Positions 9,930 to 17,719 of a stretch of 64,000 nucleotides of DNA are shown one piece after another. Numbering within the stretch: position 1 is the stretch's first letter; each line of letters opens with the position of its first letter. Source of the DNA: Membranihabitans marinus (lineage in GTDB: Bacteria > Bacteroidota > Bacteroidia > Chitinophagales > Saprospiraceae); contig NZ_JAHVHU010000001.1 of NCBI RefSeq assembly GCF_019802045.1, positions 62,001 through 126,000 of the forward strand, given 5' to 3'. The notes under the pieces are model-generated. The model searched no databases. It was given only the letters and a program-made list of their open reading frames with translations, and had not been told where the DNA came from. Both the position numbers and the translations under genes were made by a program.

Positions 9930-12900
9930 TGATGAAGCAACAATTTTTTGTCATAGTATCATTTTTGTTTTTTTTCCTTTACCTGGTTCCGGAAGGCCAC
10001 ACGCATCGTCCCGATTGGTTAAAAGAAAAACCTTCAAAATCGAATAAGAAAAGAAACATTGAGTTTAGCTACCGGGCGGATTGTGCTCCTGCGCGGTCTG
10101 AGATTGATATGAGCATCAATAATGTACGGGCACGCCTCCTCGGTGGTGGGGATGTATGGTGGGATCTGACCGACGGAAAATACATCGTGCCCAATGTAGA
10201 ACCGGGGTCCGGATTGCCGGAGGTCTCTTCGATATTTGCTGGAGCGGTCTGGCTGGGCGGGTATGATCCGGTTGGTAATTTGAAATTAGCCGCGCAACAA
10301 TACCGTGATGCCAATAAAAACGATTTTTGGCCGGGACCGCTGGAACCCAGAACCGGAACTGTCGACCGGGAAACCTGTGCAGATTGGGACCGGCATTTCC
10401 GGGTCCTGGGTGACAATATCCGGTTGTTTATCCGGGATTTTGAAATAGCTCAAGAAAAAGGAGAAAAACTAAAAACCAAAGACATTCCGGAAGATGTATT
10501 GGGGTGGCCGGCCCGGGGGAATCCCCACTTCAAACGAATACACGGGTTCGATCTGCCCAACACGACACAAGGGCTGGCGGCCTTTTTTGACCGAAACAAT
10601 GATTTTGCTTATGATCCGCTGGACGGCGATTATCCCATCATCGAAATCCGGGGCTGTCCCGTTCCACAGTATCCCGATGAAATGATATTCTGGATCTATA
10701 ATGATGCGGGATCCATCCACACCCAAACCCAGGGGAACCCCATTCAAATGGAAGTCCAGGTGCAGGCTTTTGCCTATGCGACCAACGATGAAATCAACAA
10801 TATGACGTTTCAGCGGTATAAGTTGATCAACCGCGCTACTCAGAGCATTGACAGTACCTACTTTGCGATGTGGGTGGATCCAGACCTAGGCTGTCCTCAG
10901 GATGATTACATCGGGTCCGATACGGCCCGGAGTCTGGCGTATGTGTACAATGAGGATGCCATCGATGGAATCACCGGGTGTGAATGCAATGATATCAATA
11001 CGTATTGTGAGCATGTTCCCATGTTGGGCATTGATTATTTTAGAGGTCCGTTGGATGAGAATTTTGAAGAGATCGGAATGTCTTCGTTTACCTATTACAA
11101 TAATGGTGGGGTCGGTGAATGGCCGGATGCGCAGACAGATCCTGAGGTAGCTGTGGAATACTACCGGTATATGAGTGGATCCTGGAAGGATGGAACCCCT
11201 TTTACCTTTGGTGGAAGCGGATATGATATTGGTGGTGATCCGATCAAATATGCTTTTACCGAACCACCCAACGATCCTTCCGGCTGGTCGATGTGTTCTG
11301 CAAACCTGAACTTTGGTGATCGTCGGACTATCCAGGCCTCGGGGCCATTTCGTCTCGATCCGGGTGCCGTAAATGAATTGATTATCGGTGTCGTATGGGT
11401 GCCGGATATCGCCGATTATCCTTGTCCGAGTATTGAACCGCTTTTGCTTGCTGATGAAACGGCACAGGCATTGTTTGACAATTGTTTTGACATTACGGAT
11501 GGTCCGGATGCACCAGATATGGATATCGTAGAGCTGGACCGGGAGTTGATTTTGATCCTGTCCAATGATCTTCATTCCAACAATTATAAAGAGCAGTATA
11601 CAGAAATCGATTTACGTGCGCCAACCGATTTGCCGGAAGAGGACAAAAGTTATACCTTTGAAGGCTATAAAATTTACCAGTTGGCTGCAGAAGATGTATC
11701 ACCTGCCGAACTAGATAATCCAGCCAAAGCACGGTTAATTTTTCAGACTGATATCAAAAATGACATTAGTCAGATCGTCAATTGGAATCCGATCCCGCAC
11801 CCGACAGCCAGTGGTGAATTGATATATGAACCCAAAGTGGAAGTCATCGGGACCAATAAAGGCATCCGCCATACCTTCCAGGTGACCGAAGACCAATTTG
11901 CCCGGAATGACCGCGAATTGGTCAATCATAAAAAGTATTATTTTATGACGGTCGCCTATGCATACAATAATTTTGAAGAATTCGATTATAAAAGTGTGAC
12001 CGGTCAGCGCAAACCTTATTTGGAAGGACGTCGGAATGTGAAAGTTTATACAGGCCTGCCACGGCCCATCACCTATTCCGAAACCTATACCGATTATGGT
12101 CAGGGCGTCCAGGTCACCCGGCTCGACGGGAAAGGTACCGGATCAAATTATCTGGTAATGACCCCCGAAACACGTCAGGCCATCATGAATGAATCATTTT
12201 CCGGAGAGATCGTGTATGAACCTGGCGCAGCACCGATCGAAGTGGTGATCTACAATCCGCTTGAAGTGGTTGATGGTTCGTTTATGCTTCGGTTCATAGA
12301 TAGTGATCTGTCGGATGATGAACTCGACACGGATGCACGATGGGAATTAATTAATCTGGATGACCCCGATGAAGTGGTTCTGTCCGATCAAACTATTGCA
12401 TCACTGAACGAACAAATCATCGGTCAATATGGGTTTTCCATCCTGATCGGAGATGTGGATGAACCGGGAACCATTGGTCTGGAAGATCGTGGATCCTTGG
12501 GGTCTAGTCTGAAATATGAGAACGGAAACAATCCTTGGTTGCGGTTTGTGCAAACCGGCGTGGCCCCCTTTTTGACCTTTGTCCAGAATGAACTCAACGA
12601 GGTCGACTTTGAGTTGGATCCCACTCAGATATTTAGTAAAGATTTTCAGGGTATTATTCCATTTTATCTGGCTGATTATCGCTTTGGTGATGATCCATTT
12701 ATCTCACCAGCCTGGCGAAACAAGACCGGATCGATGAATATCGCCCGTCGAGCGATGTCTATGGGTGATCTGAACAATGTCGATATCATCCTTACCCCGG
12801 ATAAGTCAAAATGGTCTCGTTGCGTGGTAGTGGAAACTGCGAATCCATTGCATTATTCACCCGATTTTGGTGGCGTATATAACACACTGGGAGATTCCAA

Positions 12901-13879
12901 AAACTTTGAGTTGAGAGGTTCGCCCTCGGTGGGTAAAGAGGATATGGATGGGGATGGCCGTCCGGATCCGGATGGAGATGGCATTGGCATGGGGTGGTTC
13001 CCGGGATATGCTATTGATGTGGAAACCGGTGAACGGCTCAATATCTTCTTTGGTGAAAACTCGGTATACAGCTCAGCAAACGAAAATATTCTTGAAAGCA
13101 CGGGTGAAATTGGTGGGGATATGATGTGGAATCCGGATGAAGAACTGCTGTATTCCGGTAGCCCCGGAGATATTTCTTTGTTCAAGACCTTCGGTCAGCA
13201 CTTTGTGTATGTAACGAAAACCCCCTACGATAGCTGCAAAGTATTCCGGAAGCGCTTTGTCCCGGGCGGGAGCTTTACCACAAAATTTTCATCGATCACC
13301 GAAGTGACCTGGACCGGTATCCCATTCACCAATGGTACGCTGTTGTCTTACGCTGATGGATTGATCCCGGATCCGGTGACCATAGAACTTCGGGTAACCA
13401 ATCCATACGGGGTGGCCGAAGGAACCGGAACGAATCAGGGACATCCGGCATACCGCTTTGATCTAAACAATCTGGCAGCCAAGGATCTGGTGGAGGCTCA
13501 AGCAGATTCTACTTTGCGAGATATTCAGGCCGTGCCCAATCCATACCTGGCTTATTCTGGGTATGAGACCTCCCAGTTTACCAATACGGTGAAGATTACG
13601 AATCTTCCGCCCCGGTGTATCGTTACGATTTACAGTCTGGACGGGAAGTTTATTCGCCAATACAAGCGGGATGAAACCCCGCTAAGTAATAGTGGCCGAA
13701 TCAATCCGGGAACCCGGTACAAACAGGTTTCACCGGATTTGGAGTGGGATCTGAAGAACAGCAAAGGCATTCCCATTGCCAGTGGGCTGTATATCATCCA
13801 TGTAAATGCGTATGAATTGGGTGAACGTACTATTAAATGGTTTGGTGTGAATCGAAAATTTGACCCCAGTGGGTTGTAG
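9929..13879 (+). CDS. Large exported protein of the receptor operon, C-terminal FlgD/sorting-like beta domain
   Basis: 1316 codons from the ATG at 9929, which overlaps the TGA of the receptor gene (TGATG), so translational coupling is likely. A TTG 18 bases earlier is also possible but lies inside the receptor frame. The signal peptide is within MMKQQFFVIVSFLFFFLYLV. The mature part is rich in Asp, Gly and aromatic residues, with an EF-hand-like acidic run DMDGDGRPDPDGDGIGMGW near residue 1010 that may bind calcium. The last 90 residues (NPYLAYSGYE, ITNLPPRCIVTIYSLDGKFI, GLYIIHVNA) resemble the FlgD/type IX C-terminal immunoglobulin domain. It is probably surface-exposed. Function is unknown. 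Confidence 0.85.
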   Translation: MMKQQFFVIVSFLFFFLYLVPEGHTHRPDWLKEKPSKSNKKRNIEFSYRADCAPARSEIDMSINNVRARLLGGGDVWWDLTDGKYIVPNVEPGSGLPEVSSIFAGAVWLGGYDPVGNLKLAAQQYRDANKNDFWPGPLEPRTGTVDRETCADWDRHFRVLGDNIRLFIRDFEIAQEKGEKLKTKDIPEDVLGWPARGNPHFKRIHGFDLPNTTQGLAAFFDRNNDFAYDPLDGDYPIIEIRGCPVPQYPDEMIFWIYNDAGSIHTQTQGNPIQMEVQVQAFAYATNDEINNMTFQRYKLINRATQSIDSTYFAMWVDPDLGCPQDDYIGSDTARSLAYVYNEDAIDGITGCECNDINTYCEHVPMLGIDYFRGPLDENFEEIGMSSFTYYNNGGVGEWPDAQTDPEVAVEYYRYMSGSWKDGTPFTFGGSGYDIGGDPIKYAFTEPPNDPSGWSMCSANLNFGDRRTIQASGPFRLDPGAVNELIIGVVWVPDIADYPCPSIEPLLLADETAQALFDNCFDITDGPDAPDMDIVELDRELILILSNDLHSNNYKEQYTEIDLRAPTDLPEEDKSYTFEGYKIYQLAAEDVSPAELDNPAKARLIFQTDIKNDISQIVNWNPIPHPTASGELIYEPKVEVIGTNKGIRHTFQVTEDQFARNDRELVNHKKYYFMTVAYAYNNFEEFDYKSVTGQRKPYLEGRRNVKVYTGLPRPITYSETYTDYGQGVQVTRLDGKGTGSNYLVMTPETRQAIMNESFSGEIVYEPGAAPIEVVIYNPLEVVDGSFMLRFIDSDLSDDELDTDARWELINLDDPDEVVLSDQTIASLNEQIIGQYGFSILIGDVDEPGTIGLEDRGSLGSSLKYENGNNPWLRFVQTGVAPFLTFVQNELNEVDFELDPTQIFSKDFQGIIPFYLADYRFGDDPFISPAWRNKTGSMNIARRAMSMGDLNNVDIILTPDKSKWSRCVVVETANPLHYSPDFGGVYNTLGDSKNFELRGSPSVGKEDMDGDGRPDPDGDGIGMGWFPGYAIDVETGERLNIFFGENSVYSSANENILESTGEIGGDMMWNPDEELLYSGSPGDISLFKTFGQHFVYVTKTPYDSCKVFRKRFVPGGSFTTKFSSITEVTWTGIPFTNGTLLSYADGLIPDPVTIELRVTNPYGVAEGTGTNQGHPAYRFDLNNLAAKDLVEAQADSTLRDIQAVPNPYLAYSGYETSQFTNTVKITNLPPRCIVTIYSLDGKFIRQYKRDETPLSNSGRINPGTRYKQVSPDLEWDLKNSKGIPIASGLYIIHVNAYELGERTIKWFGVNRKFDPSGL

Positions 13880-13951
13880 TAAGAACAATAGAAGTGATAC
13901 TTCGGATGATAATATTAAGCAGTATAGTAACCTGACAGCGTTTGATAGAAT

Positions 13952-15193
13952 ATGGATTTAGTAAAAAAAATATGGCTTTTGATACACTCTTCTTTAAAGG
14001 CACAGAAGGAACCTGTCAGCGTTTTTGAAACCAGCCGTCATACATTGACAAATTCCAAGTATATCTATATGTCCATGATGTTGGGTATAATCAACCCTCT
14101 TTATTCCATACGGTCATGTACAAACCGGTCTGGTTTTTTATGGATAAAAAAAGGAGTGGCTGCGCTGATATTGGTTTTTACACTCTCCACCCATGGATCC
14201 GCTGGTAATCCGGACCGGCAGGGTGAAGCAGGTGCCGGTGAACTGTTGCTGATTCCCTGGGCCAAGAGTGCAGGGATGAACAATATAGCGACTTCCATGA
14301 TCAGGGGAATTGAGTCGATGCGTCTTAATGTGGCAGGATTATCAGGTATACAGGGCACGGATGTGGCATTGGGACATACCCGGTATCTTCAGGGCACGGA
14401 TATTAATATTAATGCCCTGGGTGTAGGACAGCGAGTTGGAAAAAACAGTGTATTGGCTTTGTCTTTGGTGGCAATGGATTTTGGAGAAATTGATATTACA
14501 ACCGTAGATCAGCCAGAGGGGATCGGGGCGACCTATTCACCTAATTTTTTCAATCTGGGTGTGGGGTATGCATACACGTATGAAAATAAGATTTCGGTGG
14601 GTTTTGCTTTGCGGTTGATCTCCCAATCCATTTCAGATTTGTCTGCAATGGGCGTAGCGTTGGATGCCGGGGTGCAATATGTGAACGGACCACAGGACAA
14701 TTTTAAGTTTGGTGTGTCCATCCGGAACATCGGAACCCCGATGCGATTTGGCGGTGAAGGACTGGCAACTCGCAGTGACAATCCGACGGGTAGTCCTACC
14801 TATGAACTAACTTATGACCAGCGGGCAGCCAGCTTTGAACTGCCATCGCTTCTTAACATCGGCTTGTCATACGATTTTTATATGCAAACCATTCACCGGC
14901 TATCGTTGGTGGGAAATTTTACCTCGCATTCATTTTCGCGGGATGAAGTAGGAGCTGGTATGGAATACAGCTATCGGGACTTACTGTATGTCCGAGGTGG
15001 ATATAAAGTCCAGGTAGGCAATACCGCGACCGGAAGTTCCGCTCAGAGTGTATATGAAGGGTTGAGTGTCGGGATGGGGATTTATATGCCCCTGGGTCGG
15101 GAAGTGGAGAAAAAACTTGGTATAGACTACGCCTACCGCACTACGCATCCCTGGAACGGAACACACAATCTAACTTTGACATTGCGGTTATAA
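13952..15193 (+). CDS. PorV/PorQ family outer-membrane protein
   Basis: 413 codons from the first ATG, but the real start may be the ATG at 14069. The hydrophobic signal segment (KKGVAALILVFTLSTHGSAG) lies only at residues 66-85, too far in for a normal signal peptide. The mature part starts AGELLLIPWAKSAGMNN and carries the FadL-like barrel pattern of PorV/PorQ proteins, ending with an aromatic-rich strand TLTLRL. In type IX secretion, PorV shuttles cargo proteins from the translocon to the attachment complex. Its place after a receptor and an exported protein suggests a dedicated partner for them. It is separated from the preceding gene by 72 bases. Confidence 0.85.
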   Translation: MDLVKKIWLLIHSSLKAQKEPVSVFETSRHTLTNSKYIYMSMMLGIINPLYSIRSCTNRSGFLWIKKGVAALILVFTLSTHGSAGNPDRQGEAGAGELLLIPWAKSAGMNNIATSMIRGIESMRLNVAGLSGIQGTDVALGHTRYLQGTDININALGVGQRVGKNSVLALSLVAMDFGEIDITTVDQPEGIGATYSPNFFNLGVGYAYTYENKISVGFALRLISQSISDLSAMGVALDAGVQYVNGPQDNFKFGVSIRNIGTPMRFGGEGLATRSDNPTGSPTYELTYDQRAASFELPSLLNIGLSYDFYMQTIHRLSLVGNFTSHSFSRDEVGAGMEYSYRDLLYVRGGYKVQVGNTATGSSAQSVYEGLSVGMGIYMPLGREVEKKLGIDYAYRTTHPWNGTHNLTLTLRL

Positions 15194-15211
15194 TAAAAAT
15201 CGCTATTTTTG
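15182..15211 (+). promoter_or_regulatory. greA promoter: TTG, 19-base spacer, TATTTTTG
   Basis: TTG at 15182-15184 and TATTTTTG at 15204-15211 are separated by exactly 19 bases, the full Bacteroidota sigma-A arrangement (TTG / N19 / TAnnTTTG). The -33 element lies inside the last codons of the PorV/PorQ gene. Transcription would start near 15218, leaving a leader of about 97 bases before greA. Confidence 0.75.
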
Positions 15212-15239
15212 CATTGACATATTAAATTAATAATATCAG

Positions 15240-15286
15240 ACCTCTATTTGTTTGCCGATAAGAGATGCGGCAAACGAGTAAGAGGT
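15240..15286 (+). other. Two-tier hairpin in the greA leader
   Basis: An inner stem GTTTGCCG (15250-15257) pairs perfectly with CGGCAAAC (15268-15275) over a 10-base loop. An outer stem ACCTCT (15240-15245) pairs with AGAGGT (15281-15286). The hairpin lies between the promoter and the greA start. It could be a terminator for the upstream operon or a regulatory leader. The bases after it (TTATCTGTTTAT) are only partly T-rich, which weakens the terminator reading. Confidence 0.6.
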
Positions 15287-15314
15287 TTATCTGTTTATAA
15301 AAAAATATAATGAA

Positions 15315-15788
15315 ATGAGTACGATTTATTTGACACAGGAAGGATATGATAAAATCAAAGCTGAGCTTCAGGATCTCAAATCCCGAGGCCGACGTGAAGC
15401 TGCGGAAGCCATTGCAGAAGCCCGTGATAAAGGAGATTTGTCAGAAAACGCAGAATATGATGCGGCCAAAGATGCGCAAGGTATGCTCGAAATGAAAATA
15501 AGTGAGATGGAGAGCCGTATAGCGTCTGCACGAATCGTAGATGCTTCACAGATATCGACGGACAAAGTCAATATCCTGACGACCGTCAAACTCACAAATA
15601 TGAAAATCAACAAGAGTATAGAGTATACCCTGGTTGGCGAATCAGAAGCGGATTTAAAATCTAGAAAAATATCTGTGACTTCACCGATTGGTAAAGGGCT
15701 GTTGGGTAAAAAAGAAGGGGATATCGCAGAGATCAAAACGCCTGGTGGGGACATTAAGTTTAAGATTGAAAAGATATATATCAAGTAG
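15315..15788 (+). CDS. greA: Transcription elongation factor GreA
   Basis: 157 residues, standard GreA length. The N-terminal coiled coil begins MSTIYLTQEGYDKIKAELQD and carries the tip motif with the acidic pair in ARDKGDLSENAEYDAAKDAQ (about 37-56), which enters the RNA polymerase secondary channel and stimulates cleavage of backtracked RNA. The C-terminal FKBP-like domain is present, with SPIGKGLLGKKEGD (about 122-135). The gene has its own promoter and structured leader. The HIT gene follows after 77 bases. Confidence 0.97.
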   Translation: MSTIYLTQEGYDKIKAELQDLKSRGRREAAEAIAEARDKGDLSENAEYDAAKDAQGMLEMKISEMESRIASARIVDASQISTDKVNILTTVKLTNMKINKSIEYTLVGESEADLKSRKISVTSPIGKGLLGKKEGDIAEIKTPGGDIKFKIEKIYIK

Positions 15789-15865
15789 GTGTGCGATGGT
15801 CGAATGGTCGAATGAGTGGAATGATCAACGACGAAAAAGATATATGATAATTAAATGAGACAGCT

Positions 15866-16258
15866 ATGAGTACCCTATTCACGAAGATAGTTCAAGGTGA
15901 GATTCCATCCTATAAAATCGCTGAAGATGATCGGTTTTATGCTTTTTTGGATATTAATCCGGTTGCGATCGGCCACACGTTGGTCATTCCCAAAGAAGAA
16001 ATTGACTATCTATTTGACCTTCCGGATGATTTACTGGGCGACTTGATGGCATTTTCAAAAAAAGTGGCCACAGCTATTGAGAAGGAGGTGGATTGCAAAC
16101 GGATTGGAATAACCGTAGTTGGGTTGGAAGTTCCCCATGCGCATGTTCACTTAATTCCGATCGACAGCATTTATGATATGGAATTCAGTAAACCCCGGAT
16201 AAATCTGACCGAGGAAGAATTCAGTGATTTAGCGACTCGTATTGCCGGACATGTCTGA
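15866..16258 (+). CDS. HIT family protein (histidine-triad nucleotide hydrolase)
   Basis: 130 residues. Opens with the usual TLFTKIVQGEIPSYKIAEDD and carries the histidine-triad motif HAHVHLIP near residues 110-117 (H-phi-H-phi-H). Members hydrolyse adenosine phosphoramidates or dinucleoside polyphosphates through the middle histidine. At 130 residues it is of normal HINT/Fhit-like size. It lies 77 bases after greA and may share its transcript. The following 200 bases (16259-16460) hold two overlapping short frames of 33-37 codons that match nothing I recognise and are not called. Confidence 0.93.
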   Translation: MSTLFTKIVQGEIPSYKIAEDDRFYAFLDINPVAIGHTLVIPKEEIDYLFDLPDDLLGDLMAFSKKVATAIEKEVDCKRIGITVVGLEVPHAHVHLIPIDSIYDMEFSKPRINLTEEEFSDLATRIAGHV

Positions 16259-16460
16259 ACCCGTAATTTTTTTAGCTGATGCTCCTGCATACAATGCTGA
16301 AGAAAGTCAAAGATCTTCTGGGCGGAGAGCAGTGGTATTGTCTGCGCTATACCGGGAAATCTGACGAAGAAAATCGATGAATTTGCAATAGTATTTGCAG
16401 TGAACCCACAAATTAGGTTGGACTTGATTGACTTTTAACTATTTTGTATTTTGCGCGCTT

Positions 16461-17366
16461 ATGCTAAAAATCGCTTTTTCACCTATTTACAAGTATGACC
16501 TTCCCGCCCGCCATCGATTCCCGATGGAGAAGTATGAGTTGATTCCGGAGCAGTTAGTTTATGAAGGAACGATTACCCCGGATCAATTATTTGAACCGGG
16601 GGAAATGAGTTACAAAGACCTGCTGACCACACATACATCAGAATATGTCGATAAAGTATTGAACCAGAAATTAACAGCCAAAGAAATCCGAAAAATTGGT
16701 TTTCCCATGAGTACGGAATTGGTAGAACGGGAGGTACACATCGTACAAGGGACCTGGGAATGCGTTGGTTGGGCCCGCGAATATGGAATAGCGATGAATG
16801 TGGCCGGGGGAACCCATCACGCCTATGCTGACAAGGGGGAAGGATTTTGCATTTTCAATGATGTGGCCCTGGCTTCCAATCTATTATTGCAAAAAGAACC
16901 GAACAGCAAAATTTTGATCATAGATTTGGATGTTCATCAAGGGAATGGGACAGCTAAGTTGTTGGAAAAGGAAGACCGGGTGTTTACATTATCGATTCAT
17001 GGAGAACGGAATTACCCGATGCACAAAGAGACTTCAGATTGGGATGTAGAGCTGGAAGATGGTACACAAGATACTGCTTACCTGGAGGAGCTCCAAAAGG
17101 TTTTGGATCATCTGAAGCACCGGATTGATCCCGACCTCATCTTCTATATCAGCGGCGTGGATGTTCTAGATTCAGATAAACTTGGACGGCTCAGCTTGAC
17201 CAGACGAGGATGTTACCGACGGGATGAAATGGTCATCAATTATGCATATGACCGTCAAATACCGATTGTCATTGCCATGGGAGGTGGCTATTCACATCGC
17301 CTGCCCGATATTGTGGAAGCACATGCCAATACATTTCGGATAGCAGCTGATAGATTGGATGGGTAG
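16461..17366 (+). CDS. Histone-deacetylase-family (acetoin utilisation AcuC-like) metal hydrolase
   Basis: The start is taken at the ATG at 16461 (MLKIAFSPIYKYDLP). Eleven earlier codons would only add an unrelated hydrophobic stretch. This gives 301 residues. The catalytic His pair lies in GGTHHAY (119-120), the first metal ligands in DLDVHQGNG (155-163), and GMGGGY-type loop AMGGGY lies near the end. Zn or Fe ligands Asp and His and the Tyr-containing GGGY motif are therefore present. These class II-like enzymes deacetylate acetyl-lysine or acetylpolyamines. The physiological substrate is unknown. The gene ends just before a repeat array. Confidence 0.9.
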   Translation: MLKIAFSPIYKYDLPARHRFPMEKYELIPEQLVYEGTITPDQLFEPGEMSYKDLLTTHTSEYVDKVLNQKLTAKEIRKIGFPMSTELVEREVHIVQGTWECVGWAREYGIAMNVAGGTHHAYADKGEGFCIFNDVALASNLLLQKEPNSKILIIDLDVHQGNGTAKLLEKEDRVFTLSIHGERNYPMHKETSDWDVELEDGTQDTAYLEELQKVLDHLKHRIDPDLIFYISGVDVLDSDKLGRLSLTRRGCYRRDEMVINYAYDRQIPIVIAMGGGYSHRLPDIVEAHANTFRIAADRLDG

Positions 17367-17719
17367 TCATGCAGAGTTTTTACAAAAAGAGTTTCACGAA
17401 GATCCACAGAGGAGTTTCATGGAGATTCACAGAGGAGTTTCACGGAGACTCACTGGGGGGGGTCACGGAGAATCAGTAAGATTTTTACAGCTTGCAAACT
17501 ACAGTGTGGGAGAACCACTAAGTAATATCATAGTTTGTATCATTAACGAGAGAGACTTGCGTAGAGACTATACATTCAATTTTACTCTCTTTGTGTCCCT
17601 CCGTGACTTGTTGGTGCGTCTGTGTGAAAATATCTTTTAAGCTCCATTAGTTCAGGCAGTACTCTGTTCTTTTGGGACCAATTATTTTCAATAACTTAGC
17701 GGAATAGACAGAGATCACT
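17367..17719. repeat. Intergenic stretch with inverted CACGGAG/CACAGAG word blocks
   Basis: The left block (about 17390-17470) repeats GATTCACAGAGGAGTTTC and CACGGAGA in the direct orientation. The right block (about 17580-17635) holds the same words reversed: CTCTTTGTGTCCCTCCGTGA and CTGTGTGAA. About 110 bases of ordinary text separate them. The frame that runs through it (about 93 codons) has no recognisable protein content and is taken as accidental. Such inverted word blocks are the kind of flank often seen around GxxExxY genes, but no gene is left here. Confidence 0.7.

Noticed and set aside
16253-16370. Two overlapping short frames (33 and 37 codons) after the HIT gene
   Set aside because: They are too short, match nothing recognisable and lack a good start context.
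17359-17640. A 93-codon plus-strand frame after the HDAC gene
   Set aside because: It runs through the CACGGAG word blocks and has no protein features; kept as a repeat region.
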